64,000 nt of DNA from Planctomycetota bacterium (GTDB lineage: Bacteria; Planctomycetota; Planctomycetia; Planctomycetales; Planctomycetaceae). Under the pieces are notes generated by a model. That model worked only from the letters and a program-made list of their open reading frames with translations. It made no database searches and had not been told where the DNA came from. Positions within the stretch are counted from its first letter, which is position 1. Every line of letters starts with the position of its first letter. The stretch spans positions 25,626 to 89,625 of the forward strand of contig VGZH01000007.1 of assembly GCA_016872645.1 (NCBI GenBank), read 5' to 3'. Shown one piece after another: positions 17,474-27,743 of the stretch. A program made the position numbers and the translations under genes.

Positions 17474-18409
17474 ATGCTTTCCACTCGACGCGAGTTTCTG
17501 CAAACCGGTGTTGTCGCTGCTGCGGCCAGTACGATGCTCGAGATGCTTTCGGCGGATGACCGACTGCCGATCGTCGATTGTCACACGCACTTCTACGATC
17601 CGACTCGGCCCGAAGGCATTCCTTGGCCGGGTAAGGGGGATGCCGTGCTGTATCGCACCATCCTGCCGAAACAATTTTTGGAGCAAGCGGCTCCCGTTGG
17701 AGTCACAAAGACGATCGTGGTCGAGGCCAGTCCTCGCGTGGAGGACAACGCCTGGCTGCTCGATCTGGCGGCGAAGAATCCGTCAATTATTGGCGTGGTC
17801 GGTAATTTGACTCCGGGCAGGCCGGAGTTCGCAGGACACTTGAAACGCTTCGCGGCGAACAAACTCTACCGAGGCATCCGGGTGAACCACGGCGCGGTGA
17901 AGACGGGACTCGATCAGCCAGAATTTCTCGCGGACATCAAAAGACTTGCGGAACTCGGATTGGAATTGGACGTCAACGGCGGACCTGACATGCCGGCCGA
18001 CGTCGCGCGGCTGGCGGAAAAGCTGCCGGACCTGCGCATCGTCATCAATCATCTTGCCAACGCGGATGTGGACGGCACTGAGCCACCGGGAGCGTGGCAA
18101 GACGGAATGCGAGCCGCTGCGAAACATCCGGGTGTCTTCTGCAAGGTGTCGGCGCTCGTCGAGCACGCCAAACCGAAGTCGGGCGAGAAGAAAGTTCCCG
18201 AAGAGGTTGATTTTTATCGGCCGATCCTCGACGCAATTTGGAGCATCTTCGGCGACGACCGCTTGATCTACGGCAGCAACTGGCCGGTCAGCGATCGGTC
18301 CGCGTCTTACAAAGTGCTCTTCTCGATCGTGAACCAGTATGTCATCGCACGCGGCAAGACAACCGCCGAAAAATTCTTTTGGAAGAACGCACACGCAGCG
18401 TATCTGTAG
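17474..18409 (+). CDS. Tat-exported amidohydrolase (lactonase-like, COG3618 type)
   Basis: Product of 311 residues. The N-terminus STRREFLQTGVVAAAASTML carries a twin-arginine motif (TRREFLQ), so export in a folded, metal-loaded state is likely. The catalytic domain begins DCHTHFYDP (the metal-binding HxH of amidohydrolase-2), with RGIRVNHGAV, INHLAN and YGSNWPVSD further on, a layout like L-fuconolactonase or L-rhamnonolactonase families. Its sugar-lactone substrate cannot be read from sequence. ATG 17474 has TTGGAGG 6 bases upstream. It is tail-to-tail with glnN. Confidence 0.88.
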   Translation: MLSTRREFLQTGVVAAAASTMLEMLSADDRLPIVDCHTHFYDPTRPEGIPWPGKGDAVLYRTILPKQFLEQAAPVGVTKTIVVEASPRVEDNAWLLDLAAKNPSIIGVVGNLTPGRPEFAGHLKRFAANKLYRGIRVNHGAVKTGLDQPEFLADIKRLAELGLELDVNGGPDMPADVARLAEKLPDLRIVINHLANADVDGTEPPGAWQDGMRAAAKHPGVFCKVSALVEHAKPKSGEKKVPEEVDFYRPILDAIWSIFGDDRLIYGSNWPVSDRSASYKVLFSIVNQYVIARGKTTAEKFFWKNAHAAYL

Positions 18410-18471
18410 CCACGCTCGCGAGAGCATGGGCCGAATCATCGTCGAACCCACGCTCCGGCGAGCGTAGCCAC
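18406..18471. repeat. Palindromic element at the amidohydrolase stop codon
   Basis: GTAGCCACGCTCGCGAGAGC at 18406-18425 and CGCTCCGGCGAGCGTAGCCAC at the right end (to 18471) form an imperfect inverted repeat over 66 bases, starting inside the stop codon of the amidohydrolase gene. It may end that transcript. It is followed at once by the glnN terminator. Confidence 0.6.
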
Positions 18472-18472
18472 G

Positions 18473-18510
18473 AAAAAGGCGAGTCCGGGTCAGGTGACTC
18501 GGACTCGCCT
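18473..18510 (-). terminator. Rho-independent terminator of glnN
   Basis: On the reverse strand a perfect 10-bp stem, AGGCGAGTCC pairing with GGACTCGCCT (18510-18501 and 18486-18477), with a 14-base loop, is followed at once by TTTTTCG. It lies 27 bases after the glnN stop, which is the right position and orientation for a factor-independent terminator. Confidence 0.8.
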
Positions 18511-18536
18511 GTTCGATTCAGAACTTGTTCAGCGAA

Positions 18537-20714
<2,178 letters not shown>

Positions 20715-21147
20715 TGAGCGCAACTCCTGGGACAAAACCTGGCTCGAAAAACAACAATGACTTAACGACGTCCCACGAGAAGAGTGCCCTCGAGCAACAC
20801 ACCCTCCCCGGAATCTCCCCTGCCGGAGCACGCTTTGTGCCGGCCCCGCGATGCTCGGCCGCAACCCACTGCGCCGCATCGCTATTTCGGAAGTCGGCCG
20901 AACTCCTGCTGACGCGGATTGCTCCGAGCCTCAGCAACCTTGCCGCCGGCTCAGGCACTCCGCCCGACTTCGCATTCGCTCTTCGCGGCGGCCGCCAAGC
21001 TCAGCGATCACCGTGAAGGGGCGGCATCCTAATAGTGCTTTCGTCCGCCTTCAACGCAGCAACGCGACAATACGACGACGGCCTCGGCGGGGTTCATTTC
21101 CACGGTTTCGCCGGTACAGTCAGCGTTCTCAAAGTCAGGATCGCAGT
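20715..21147. other. Divergent upstream region of glnN and the oxygenase gene
   Basis: About 430 bases without a supported gene. Open frames here have no Shine-Dalgarno and read across GC-rich text. The block presumably holds the divergent promoters; I could not pick out convincing boxes, a riboswitch or a long hairpin. Confidence 0.45.
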
Positions 21148-21939
21148 ATGAGCTATTTCCGCATTTCCGCCGCTGAAATCGACAAATTCAAGGAGGACGG
21201 GTTCTTTATCGTCCCGAACCTGCTCGACAGCGACGAGGTCTCGCTGCTCAGCCAGATCGCTCGCGCCGATCGCGAACTGGCGTTGAAAAAGGCCACCCGC
21301 GCAGACGGCGAAGGAGGGGCGATCGACCTGGTTGTCGAGAACGAACTTCCAGACGATTCGATCTACAGCGCGATCGTCCGCAGCGAGCGAATCGTCAACG
21401 CGATGGAGGCTCTGTTGCTCGACGAGGTCTACCACTACCACCACAAGATGATCTTGAAGGAACCGCGTGTCGGTGGCGCGTGGGCTTGGCATCAGGATTA
21501 CGGCTACTGGTACAACAACGGCTGTCTGTTCCCGCACTTGGCGAGCTGCATGATCGCGCTCGACAAGGCGACGCGCGAGAACGGCTGCCTGCAAGTGCTC
21601 CGCGGATCACAGCATCTCGGCCGGATCGATCACGGCAAGACCGGCGATCAAACCGGAGCCGATCTCGAGCGAGTCGCTGCCGCGTTGGAGCGATTCGAGT
21701 TGGCACACTGCGAACTTGACCCCGGTTCCGCGATTTTTTTCGACTGCAACTTGCTGCACCGCTCCGATCAAAACAAGAGCGACCATCCTCGCTGGGCGTT
21801 CATCTGCTGCTACAACTCCAAGCACAATGACCCGTACAAGGACTCCCGGCATCCACGATACTCGCCACTTGAACGTTGGGACGACACGTGCGTTGTCGAT
21901 GTCGGCCGCCGACAATTGGCAGCACTCTCTGCGAACTAA
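21148..21939 (+). CDS. Phytanoyl-CoA dioxygenase family protein
   Basis: A 263-residue Fe(II)/2-oxoglutarate-type oxygenase of the PhyH family. It begins KFKEDGFFIVPNLLDSDEV, which is typical, and carries the HxD pair in WHQDYGYWY with the distal His in LLHRSDQN. The substrate is unknown; planctomycetes have many paralogues, and a second partial one is at the right end of this window. ATG 21148 gives the family N-terminus; a purine-rich CAGGA lies about 10 bases upstream. Confidence 0.9.
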   Translation: MSYFRISAAEIDKFKEDGFFIVPNLLDSDEVSLLSQIARADRELALKKATRADGEGGAIDLVVENELPDDSIYSAIVRSERIVNAMEALLLDEVYHYHHKMILKEPRVGGAWAWHQDYGYWYNNGCLFPHLASCMIALDKATRENGCLQVLRGSQHLGRIDHGKTGDQTGADLERVAAALERFELAHCELDPGSAIFFDCNLLHRSDQNKSDHPRWAFICCYNSKHNDPYKDSRHPRYSPLERWDDTCVVDVGRRQLAALSAN

Positions 21940-21940
21940 T

Positions 21941-22023
21941 CCGAAGCGCCCGCAAGGGCGGACGCTTCACTGATTTCCCGGGTTCAGGTCATTTGGAACG
22001 ACCGCCCTCGCGGGCACTTCGGG
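21941..22023. repeat. Palindromic element between the oxygenase and SGNH hydrolase genes
   Basis: CCGAAGCGCCCGCAAGGGCGG at the left and CCGCCCTCGCGGGCACTTCGG at the right form an imperfect inverted repeat with a long loop, starting just after the oxygenase stop. AGAAAGGA for the next gene follows. It is likely part of the dispersed palindrome population and may work as a terminator or processing site. Confidence 0.65.
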
Positions 22024-22046
22024 TTTGTCTAGAAAGGACCATTTTC

Positions 22047-23213
22047 ATGTCTCGCCAAATTCTGCGAACTCTGCTGGGCTTCTTGATCCTGACTTCTACC
22101 GCTTTCGCATTACGGGCCGCCGACCCCGTCGCCAGCGAGAAGGGGAAACTCAGCGACGACAAGTCGACGCGCTGGTTTGATCTGCGAGTACTCAAAGTCG
22201 AAGGCCAAGCGTGGACGGAAACGAAGGCTCCATTCGACCGCTTCCCAGCCAAGGCGGAGAAAACCGTCCGCGCGGGGGTGTGGGGACTGAGCCAGCATTC
22301 GACCGGTCTGTGTGCTCGGTTCGAGACGAATGCCGCGTCGATCAAAGCCAAGTGGACATTGACTTCGGCGAAGCTGGAGATGCCACACATGCCGGCCACG
22401 GGAGTCAGCGGACTCGATTTGTACGTCCGCTCGGAAGACGGTTTCTGGCGCTGGCTGGCGAACGGCCGGCCCTCGGCTCAGACGAACGAGACGACGTTGG
22501 TCTCCACTCTTCCGCCGTTGCGAAAGCCGTCGGAGACACGCGAGTTCTTGCTGTACCTGCCGCTCTACAACGGAGTCAGTTCGGTCGAGATCGGCTTGCC
22601 CACCGACGCAAAGCTGTTGAAAGCCGAGCCGTACAAAAACGAGGACGGCTCTCTGCGCAAACCGATCGTGTTTTACGGCACGTCGATCACGCAAGGGGGC
22701 TGTGCGTCTCGGCCAGGGATGGTCCACACGGCAATTCTTCAACGGCGGCTGGATCATCCGGTCGTGAATCTTGGCTTCAGCGGCAACGGCAAGATGGAGA
22801 TGGAAGTGGTCGAATTGATGGCCGAGATCGACGCCTCGTGCTACGTCATTGATTGCCTGCCGAACCTTGAACCTAAAGAGGTCGCTGAGCGAACCGAACC
22901 GTTGGTGCTCGCGCTCCGCAAGGCTCGGCCCAAGACGCCGATCCTGCTTGTCGAAGATCGTAGCTACAGCGACTCGTTCCTCGTCACGTCGAAGCGCGAG
23001 CGAAACGAATACAGTCGCCACGCACTGCATTCAGCACATGCTCGCCTGCGTGGCGACGGAATCGAGGGACTGTTCTATCTCGATGGCGATTTCCTGCTGG
23101 GCCCGGACAACGAGGGGACGGTCGATAGTTCGCATCCCACCGATCTCGGCTTCTTCCGCCAAGCGGATGCCTTTGAGCAAGTCTTGCGACCGATCCTGTT
23201 CGGGGAGAAATGA
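22047..23213 (+). CDS. Exported SGNH/GDSL hydrolase with GxDLY domain
   Basis: Product of 388 residues. The signal peptide is SRQILRTLLGFLILTSTAFA. An N-terminal beta domain carries the GLDLYVR (GxDLY) motif at about 122-127, as in SsfX3-like hydrolases. The SGNH core follows: FYGTSITQGG (Ser213), GFSGNG, and HPTD near the C-terminus with the catalytic His. It is probably a periplasmic esterase for acylated carbohydrates. AGAAAGGA precedes ATG 22047. Confidence 0.88.
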   Translation: MSRQILRTLLGFLILTSTAFALRAADPVASEKGKLSDDKSTRWFDLRVLKVEGQAWTETKAPFDRFPAKAEKTVRAGVWGLSQHSTGLCARFETNAASIKAKWTLTSAKLEMPHMPATGVSGLDLYVRSEDGFWRWLANGRPSAQTNETTLVSTLPPLRKPSETREFLLYLPLYNGVSSVEIGLPTDAKLLKAEPYKNEDGSLRKPIVFYGTSITQGGCASRPGMVHTAILQRRLDHPVVNLGFSGNGKMEMEVVELMAEIDASCYVIDCLPNLEPKEVAERTEPLVLALRKARPKTPILLVEDRSYSDSFLVTSKRERNEYSRHALHSAHARLRGDGIEGLFYLDGDFLLGPDNEGTVDSSHPTDLGFFRQADAFEQVLRPILFGEK

Positions 23214-23373
23214 CGAATTCCAAATGTAGAATGACAAATCTTCTTTTCGTCATACGTCATTCGTTGTTCACGTCACGCACCGCCTTGACGGTCGAAAGAG
23301 GGCACTCGTATCATCGTTTGCCTTTGACCAAAATCTGCGGAAAGTCCTTGGAATATCTCGCTGAAAGTTCGAC

Positions 23374-24588
23374 ATGAAACCTGAGCCAATGCAACACGCC
23401 AGTGCCCTGCCGAATACCCAGTCGCCGCTGGTTAAGTGGCTCGACCAGTATGGCAACGGAGCGACGATCGTTGCCTGCGTAGCGATGATCGGCGGAGCGA
23501 TCTGGTACTCCTACACCCGCACGTCGTCGGCTCGCAGCGAGTCAGCGTGGGCCCAATACAGTCAGGCTCGCACCGCCGAAGACTTCGGCAACATCGCCGA
23601 CGTCTTCTCAAACACGGAAGTCGGCACTTGGGCACGCTTGGGCGAAGGGGAGCGATTGGTCGATTCCGGCATTTCGCTGATGTTCACCGATCGCGAAGCG
23701 GCGTTGGGAGAGCTCAAGAAAGCGGACGAGGCATTTGGAAAAGTGCTCGGCAACATGTCTGGTCCCGAAGTCGCTCGTGAGCGGGCTGCGTGGGGCTTGG
23801 CGAAGTCGACCGAAGCCCAGTCTGACGGCGACACTGCCAAGTCCATCGAAGGCTACGCCGCACTGCTCAACCAATTCCCGAAGTCGATCTACAAAGCTGC
23901 GGCCGAAGAACGGATCGAGTCTCTCAAGTCGCCGGAAGCCAAAGAATTTTACGCCTGGTTTCACAAGCAGAGTCCGAAGCCGGCCGATCTCAAGAAGCCC
24001 AAAGATGGACTGCCAGAGGGCCACCCGCCGATCGACTCGTTGCCGGATAACAAGCCGGACGGAGAGAAGACGAAATCGGAAGACCAGACGAAGTCATCGG
24101 AAGTCGAAAGCCCGGTCGTCGCCAAGTTGAAAGCTGAGATCGAAGTCGATTGGAAGAAGATGCCGCTGCAAGATGCCGTCAAATCCATCGCAGAGAAGTG
24201 CGAGATCGAAATTGATCTCGACGGCGAGGCTCTTAAGGCGTCAGGGTTCACCAAGGACATGGAGCAAAATCTAACGCTCGGCAAAGTGACCGGCTTGGCT
24301 GCGATCGACGCGATCCTCCAGAAGTCCGAGAAGGAAAGACCCGGGCGAGGGATGGTATTGGTCATTCGAGACGAGGAAAAAAAAGCTCTCATCACGACGG
24401 CCGAGTTTGCCAAGAAGAACGAGCAAACGCCGTTCGAGTTCTCCAAGCCGGCCGATGCCGATCCTCCCAAGCTTGAGGCGCCCAAACAAGACACGCCCAA
24501 GTCGGAGCCGGCGAAGGATGAAAAGCCGAAGTCGGATGACAAGCCTACGGAGAGCAAGGACAAGGATGCCCCGGCGGAATCGAAATGA
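23374..24588 (+). CDS. Membrane-anchored TPR protein with C-terminal STN-like domain
   Basis: Product of 404 residues. A single membrane segment (NGATIVACVAMIGGAIWYSY, about 28-47) is followed by a helical TPR/YfgM-like region to about 210, a charged Lys/Pro/Asp linker, and a small domain (MPLQDAVKSIAEKCEIEID, then NLTLGKVTGLAAIDAIL) like the secretin/TonB short N-terminal (STN) fold. The C-terminal tail is again Lys/Asp/Pro-rich. It looks like an envelope scaffold or assembly factor. Its stop overlaps the rluD start by 4 bases (ATGA), so the two are translationally coupled. Confidence 0.75.
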   Translation: MKPEPMQHASALPNTQSPLVKWLDQYGNGATIVACVAMIGGAIWYSYTRTSSARSESAWAQYSQARTAEDFGNIADVFSNTEVGTWARLGEGERLVDSGISLMFTDREAALGELKKADEAFGKVLGNMSGPEVARERAAWGLAKSTEAQSDGDTAKSIEGYAALLNQFPKSIYKAAAEERIESLKSPEAKEFYAWFHKQSPKPADLKKPKDGLPEGHPPIDSLPDNKPDGEKTKSEDQTKSSEVESPVVAKLKAEIEVDWKKMPLQDAVKSIAEKCEIEIDLDGEALKASGFTKDMEQNLTLGKVTGLAAIDAILQKSEKERPGRGMVLVIRDEEKKALITTAEFAKKNEQTPFEFSKPADADPPKLEAPKQDTPKSEPAKDEKPKSDDKPTESKDKDAPAESK

Positions 24589-25757
24589 ACCGGCCGCAAT
24601 CGAGCACCGACGAGGAAGAGTCTCTGGTCGCCGAGTCGGATTTGCTTGAGGGAGCGGACGAATCGGATGCTGTCGCCGAGAATACGGAATCTCTGGCGGT
24701 CACACTTTCGTCCGAACCAGTTCGCGTCGTGGTCGAAGCTCGAGCCCATGGATGGCGAGTCGATCATTATCTGTCGCGACTGTTCCCCAACTACAGCCGC
24801 GCATTGTTTCAGAAAGCCCTCGAGCAGAAATCGGTCGTGCTCAATGGGCTGCCGGTCAAAGCCGCTCGGAGGTTGCGGGTGAACGACGTGCTTGATGTCC
24901 GCCTGCCCGAACTCCCCGATAGCAGCTTGCCGCCGGAAGACATTCCGATCGACGTGCTGTTCGAGGACGAGCATCTCGTGGTGCTCAACAAGCCGGCGAA
25001 CATGATCACGCACCCCGGCAAGGGGCATTATCGTGGCACACTGGCGGGTGCGTTGCAGTTTCACTTCAACCAGCTCAGCAACGTCGCGGGACAACTTCGG
25101 CCGGGGATCGTGCATCGGCTCGACAAGGATACCAGTGGTGTCATCGTCATCGCCAAGAACAATCAGGTCCACTGCAAGCTCAGCGAGCAGTTCGAGGCCC
25201 GCACAACGGTCAAAGAATACCGAGCGATCGTCTGGGGCGAGGTCGCTCAGGACAGCGGCATCATCGATACGCACGTTCGTATCAACCCGAAAGTCCGCGA
25301 GAAGATGCAGGTCTGTGAGGCCGAGGGGAATGCTCGCCAGGCGATCACGCACTTCGAGGTCGCCGAACGCTTTCACGGATTCACGTTCATGCACCTCAAA
25401 CCAAAGACTGGCCGCACGCACCAACTGCGTTTGCACATGTCGCACCTCGGCCACTCGATCGTCGCCGACGAACTGTACGGTGGCGGCAAATGTCTGCGGG
25501 TTGCCGATGTCGACGGTCGTGTCGTTCAGGCGGAACGAGAGACGTTGCTCTCTCGCAAAGCCGAGTCCGCCGCCAAGAAGTCCGGCTTCGAGTCGGTGGT
25601 AGACACGTTCGACGACGTCCTCATTCGCCGCCAAGCTCTCCACGCCTTTCGATTGAGCTTTCGGCATCCGGAGAGTGGAATACCAATGACGTTTGAAGCG
25701 CCGTGGCCCCTCGATTTTCAACAAACACTGGAGTCGCTTCGCCAGAACAAATGCTGA
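24585..25757 (+). CDS. rluD: 23S rRNA pseudouridine synthase, RluD type
   Basis: The 390-residue protein has an acidic N-terminal leader of about 45 residues, an S4 RNA-binding domain (RVDHYLSRLFPNYSRALFQK), and a catalytic domain with GIVHRLDKDTSGVIVIAK (catalytic Asp in HRLDKDTSG), KEYRAIVWG and KPKTGRTHQLRLHMSHLGH. RluD modifies positions in helix 69 of 23S rRNA. The start overlaps the stop of the TPR/STN gene. An insertion of about 40 residues (after GGGKCLRVADVDGRV) precedes the final RQALHAFRL motif. Confidence 0.92.
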   Translation: MNRPQSSTDEEESLVAESDLLEGADESDAVAENTESLAVTLSSEPVRVVVEARAHGWRVDHYLSRLFPNYSRALFQKALEQKSVVLNGLPVKAARRLRVNDVLDVRLPELPDSSLPPEDIPIDVLFEDEHLVVLNKPANMITHPGKGHYRGTLAGALQFHFNQLSNVAGQLRPGIVHRLDKDTSGVIVIAKNNQVHCKLSEQFEARTTVKEYRAIVWGEVAQDSGIIDTHVRINPKVREKMQVCEAEGNARQAITHFEVAERFHGFTFMHLKPKTGRTHQLRLHMSHLGHSIVADELYGGGKCLRVADVDGRVVQAERETLLSRKAESAAKKSGFESVVDTFDDVLIRRQALHAFRLSFRHPESGIPMTFEAPWPLDFQQTLESLRQNKC

Positions 25758-25835
25758 AGTACATTGCAGGCCGGTTGTCGGTGATCCGTCGTCCGTTGTG
25801 ACTGACCACTGACCATTGAGAAAGGACTAATACCC

Positions 25836-26705
25836 ATGAAGCTCGCCAAAGTTCGTCTGAAGGATGGTTCTGTCCGCGTGGCCAGTGTCGAAGATCAATC
25901 CTTGCGGTTGCTCGATCTGTCACGCTCGGCGACGATTCATTGCCTCGCTGACATCCTCAACGAAGCCGATCCTTCCGCGCTGGCTCGATTGCTGATCGAC
26001 GACACGAGCGAACCATTGTCGGCCAGCGCAGTGCGGTTTCTCGCTCCGATCGACTCGCAAGAAGTTTGGGCCGCAGGAGTCACCTACAAGCGCAGCCAGG
26101 TCGCGCGGATGGAAGAATCCGAGTCCGGGGCGTCGCACTACGACAAGGTCTACACGGCACCACGGCCGGAGATTTTCTACAAGGGGAACGCCCGCCGCAC
26201 CTCTGGCCCCAGCGAACCGGTACGGGTTCGAGCCGACAGCCATTGGACCGTGCCAGAGCCGGAGTTCACGCTCGTCGTGTCACCAAAGGGGAAGCTGGTC
26301 GGCTACACGATCGGCAACGACATGTCGGCCCGCGACATCGAGGGTGAGAACCCGCTCTATTTGCCACAGGCGAAGGTCTACAACCAATGCTGTGCTCTCG
26401 GCCCGTGCGTACTGCTGGCCGATCAGCCTCTCGATCGCGATGCGACCAAGGTCATGCTGACGATTCATCGCGCTGGCCGCGAAGCGTTCCGAGGTGAAAC
26501 CCATCTGGGCATGATCGTTCGCGGGTGGGACGAACTGATTGGGTGGTTGACTCGCGAAAACGACATTCCGGAAGGGGCATTCCTGTTGACAGGGACCGGC
26601 GTCGTTCCGCCCGATGAATTCACGCTCGAAGACGGCGACAGCGTGTCGATCGAGATCACCGGAATTGGGACGCTGACGAATCCAGTCGTCAAATCCAAGG
26701 TGTAG
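25836..26705 (+). CDS. Fumarylacetoacetase-fold hydrolase/dehydratase
   Basis: Product of 289 residues of the FAH superfamily. Motifs: WAAGVTYKRSQVAR, PEIFYKGNARRTSG, WTVPEPEFTLVVSPKGK (metal-binding Glu pair), GYTIGNDMSARDIEGENPLYLPQAK and LLTGTGVVPPDEFTLEDGDSV. The WTVPEPE segment and length recall 2-keto-3-deoxy-D-arabonate dehydratase-type members (COG3970), so sugar-acid catabolism is a reasonable inference. GAAAGGA precedes ATG 25836. Confidence 0.87.
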   Translation: MKLAKVRLKDGSVRVASVEDQSLRLLDLSRSATIHCLADILNEADPSALARLLIDDTSEPLSASAVRFLAPIDSQEVWAAGVTYKRSQVARMEESESGASHYDKVYTAPRPEIFYKGNARRTSGPSEPVRVRADSHWTVPEPEFTLVVSPKGKLVGYTIGNDMSARDIEGENPLYLPQAKVYNQCCALGPCVLLADQPLDRDATKVMLTIHRAGREAFRGETHLGMIVRGWDELIGWLTRENDIPEGAFLLTGTGVVPPDEFTLEDGDSVSIEITGIGTLTNPVVKSKV

Positions 26706-27119
26706 GGGATACGTCTCTCATCCAACCGACGCACGAAGCGTCGGTCATAAACAACATCAGCCCGGCCGCATCCGAACGGCCAGGCTGATGCATGTTCTAA
26801 ACAATTCCAACGTGTCTTTGTCGCCAACAACCCGCCGAGCTCCCCCCGCCGTGAAGAGCCTGCGATCCGTGGCTGCCCGCCGTGACCGAGTCACGAGCGA
26901 ACAGTCGTAACAACCTGAGTTGTCCTCCGTGTTGACATAACCCGGCAGTTGTCCGCGAACGACTCCCACTCGAATGCGGCATCCGGTTCAGCAATTCGGT
27001 TGGGGGTCGGAATTGCGGCGGTAGCGTATCGGTCGCCTGTGGAAATGCAACGAACATTTCATGTCGATTTTTCGACCACGATTTTGAACTTGCAAATCAC
27101 AGTGCTCCTTCTTACTGAG
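26706..27119. other. Intergenic region between convergent genes with two hairpins
   Basis: About 414 bases between tail-to-tail FAH and hisB genes. Two perfect or near-perfect hairpins lie at 26725-26745 (ACCGACGC-ACGAA-GCGTCGGT) and 26755-26790 (CATCAGCC...GGCTGATG with inner GGCCG/CGGCC). The second may serve both strands. The rest (about 26800-27119) shows no gene or RNA I can support. Confidence 0.6.
26755..26790. terminator. Possible bidirectional terminator hairpin
   Basis: The stem CATCAGCC-GGCCG pairs with CGGCC-GGCTGATG around an 8-base loop, one unpaired base on each side. It lies between convergent genes, about 50 bases after the FAH stop. There is no long T run, so a factor-independent role is uncertain. 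Confidence 0.5.
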
Positions 27120-27713
27120 CTACTTTGTGAGCGTCCCTTTCGAGGACGGCACACCGGCTTGTCGCGGATCAATCACGATCGCTTGGCGCAGCACGCGAGC
27201 GGTACCTTTGAAACACGCTTCGCTGATATGATGACTGTTTTGCCCGTGATGCAACACGAGATGCAGATTCAATAGCGCGTTGGCGGCGACTGCTTCCCAG
27301 AAGACCGGGACCAACTGGCAATCGAATTCGCCAATCTTCTCGGTCGGGAAATCAACGCGGAACACGAATGCCATGCGTCCGCTCAAATCGACGGCCGAGG
27401 TGACCAGTGTTTCTTCCATCGGCAGCGCGATACTGCCGTAGCGCACAATTCCCTTCTTGTCACCGAGCGCTTCGGCCAACGCTTTGCCGAGACAGATGCC
27501 GGTGTCTTCGACCGTGTGGTGATGATCAACATGCAGGTCGCCCGTCGCCTTGACGGTCAGGTCCATCAACGAATGCTTCGCGAGCAGCGTCAGCATGTGA
27601 TCGAAGAAGCCGACTCCGGTGTCGATCTGCGCTTGACCAGAACCATCCAGATCGAGCGACAAGTCGATGGTCGTTTCAGCGGTCTGCCGGTGAATTTTGG
27701 CGGTGCGTGGCAT
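27120..27713 (-). CDS. hisB: Imidazoleglycerol-phosphate dehydratase
   Basis: The 197-residue single-domain HisB catalyses the sixth step of histidine synthesis and binds Mn. Signatures: [35 protein letters not shown] and the C-terminal [23 protein letters not shown] segment ([13 protein letters not shown]). There is no fused phosphatase domain. No other his gene is in the window. It follows the anti-sigma-like gene by 30 bases on the same strand, so cotranscription is possible despite unrelated roles. Confidence 0.96.
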   Translation of the reverse strand: MPRTAKIHRQTAETTIDLSLDLDGSGQAQIDTGVGFFDHMLTLLAKHSLMDLTVKATGDLHVDHHHTVEDTGICLGKALAEALGDKKGIVRYGSIALPMEETLVTSAVDLSGRMAFVFRVDFPTEKIGEFDCQLVPVFWEAVAANALLNLHLVLHHGQNSHHISEACFKGTARVLRQAIVIDPRQAGVPSSKGTLTK

Positions 27714-27743
27714 GGAGAAATGTTTACAGCTAGAGGCGAGAAA

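Noticed and set aside
26797..27057. Reverse-strand open frame in the gap before hisB
   Set aside because: Composition is arbitrary (Gly, Arg, His, Ser rich), no ribosome site, and hairpins lie beside it.
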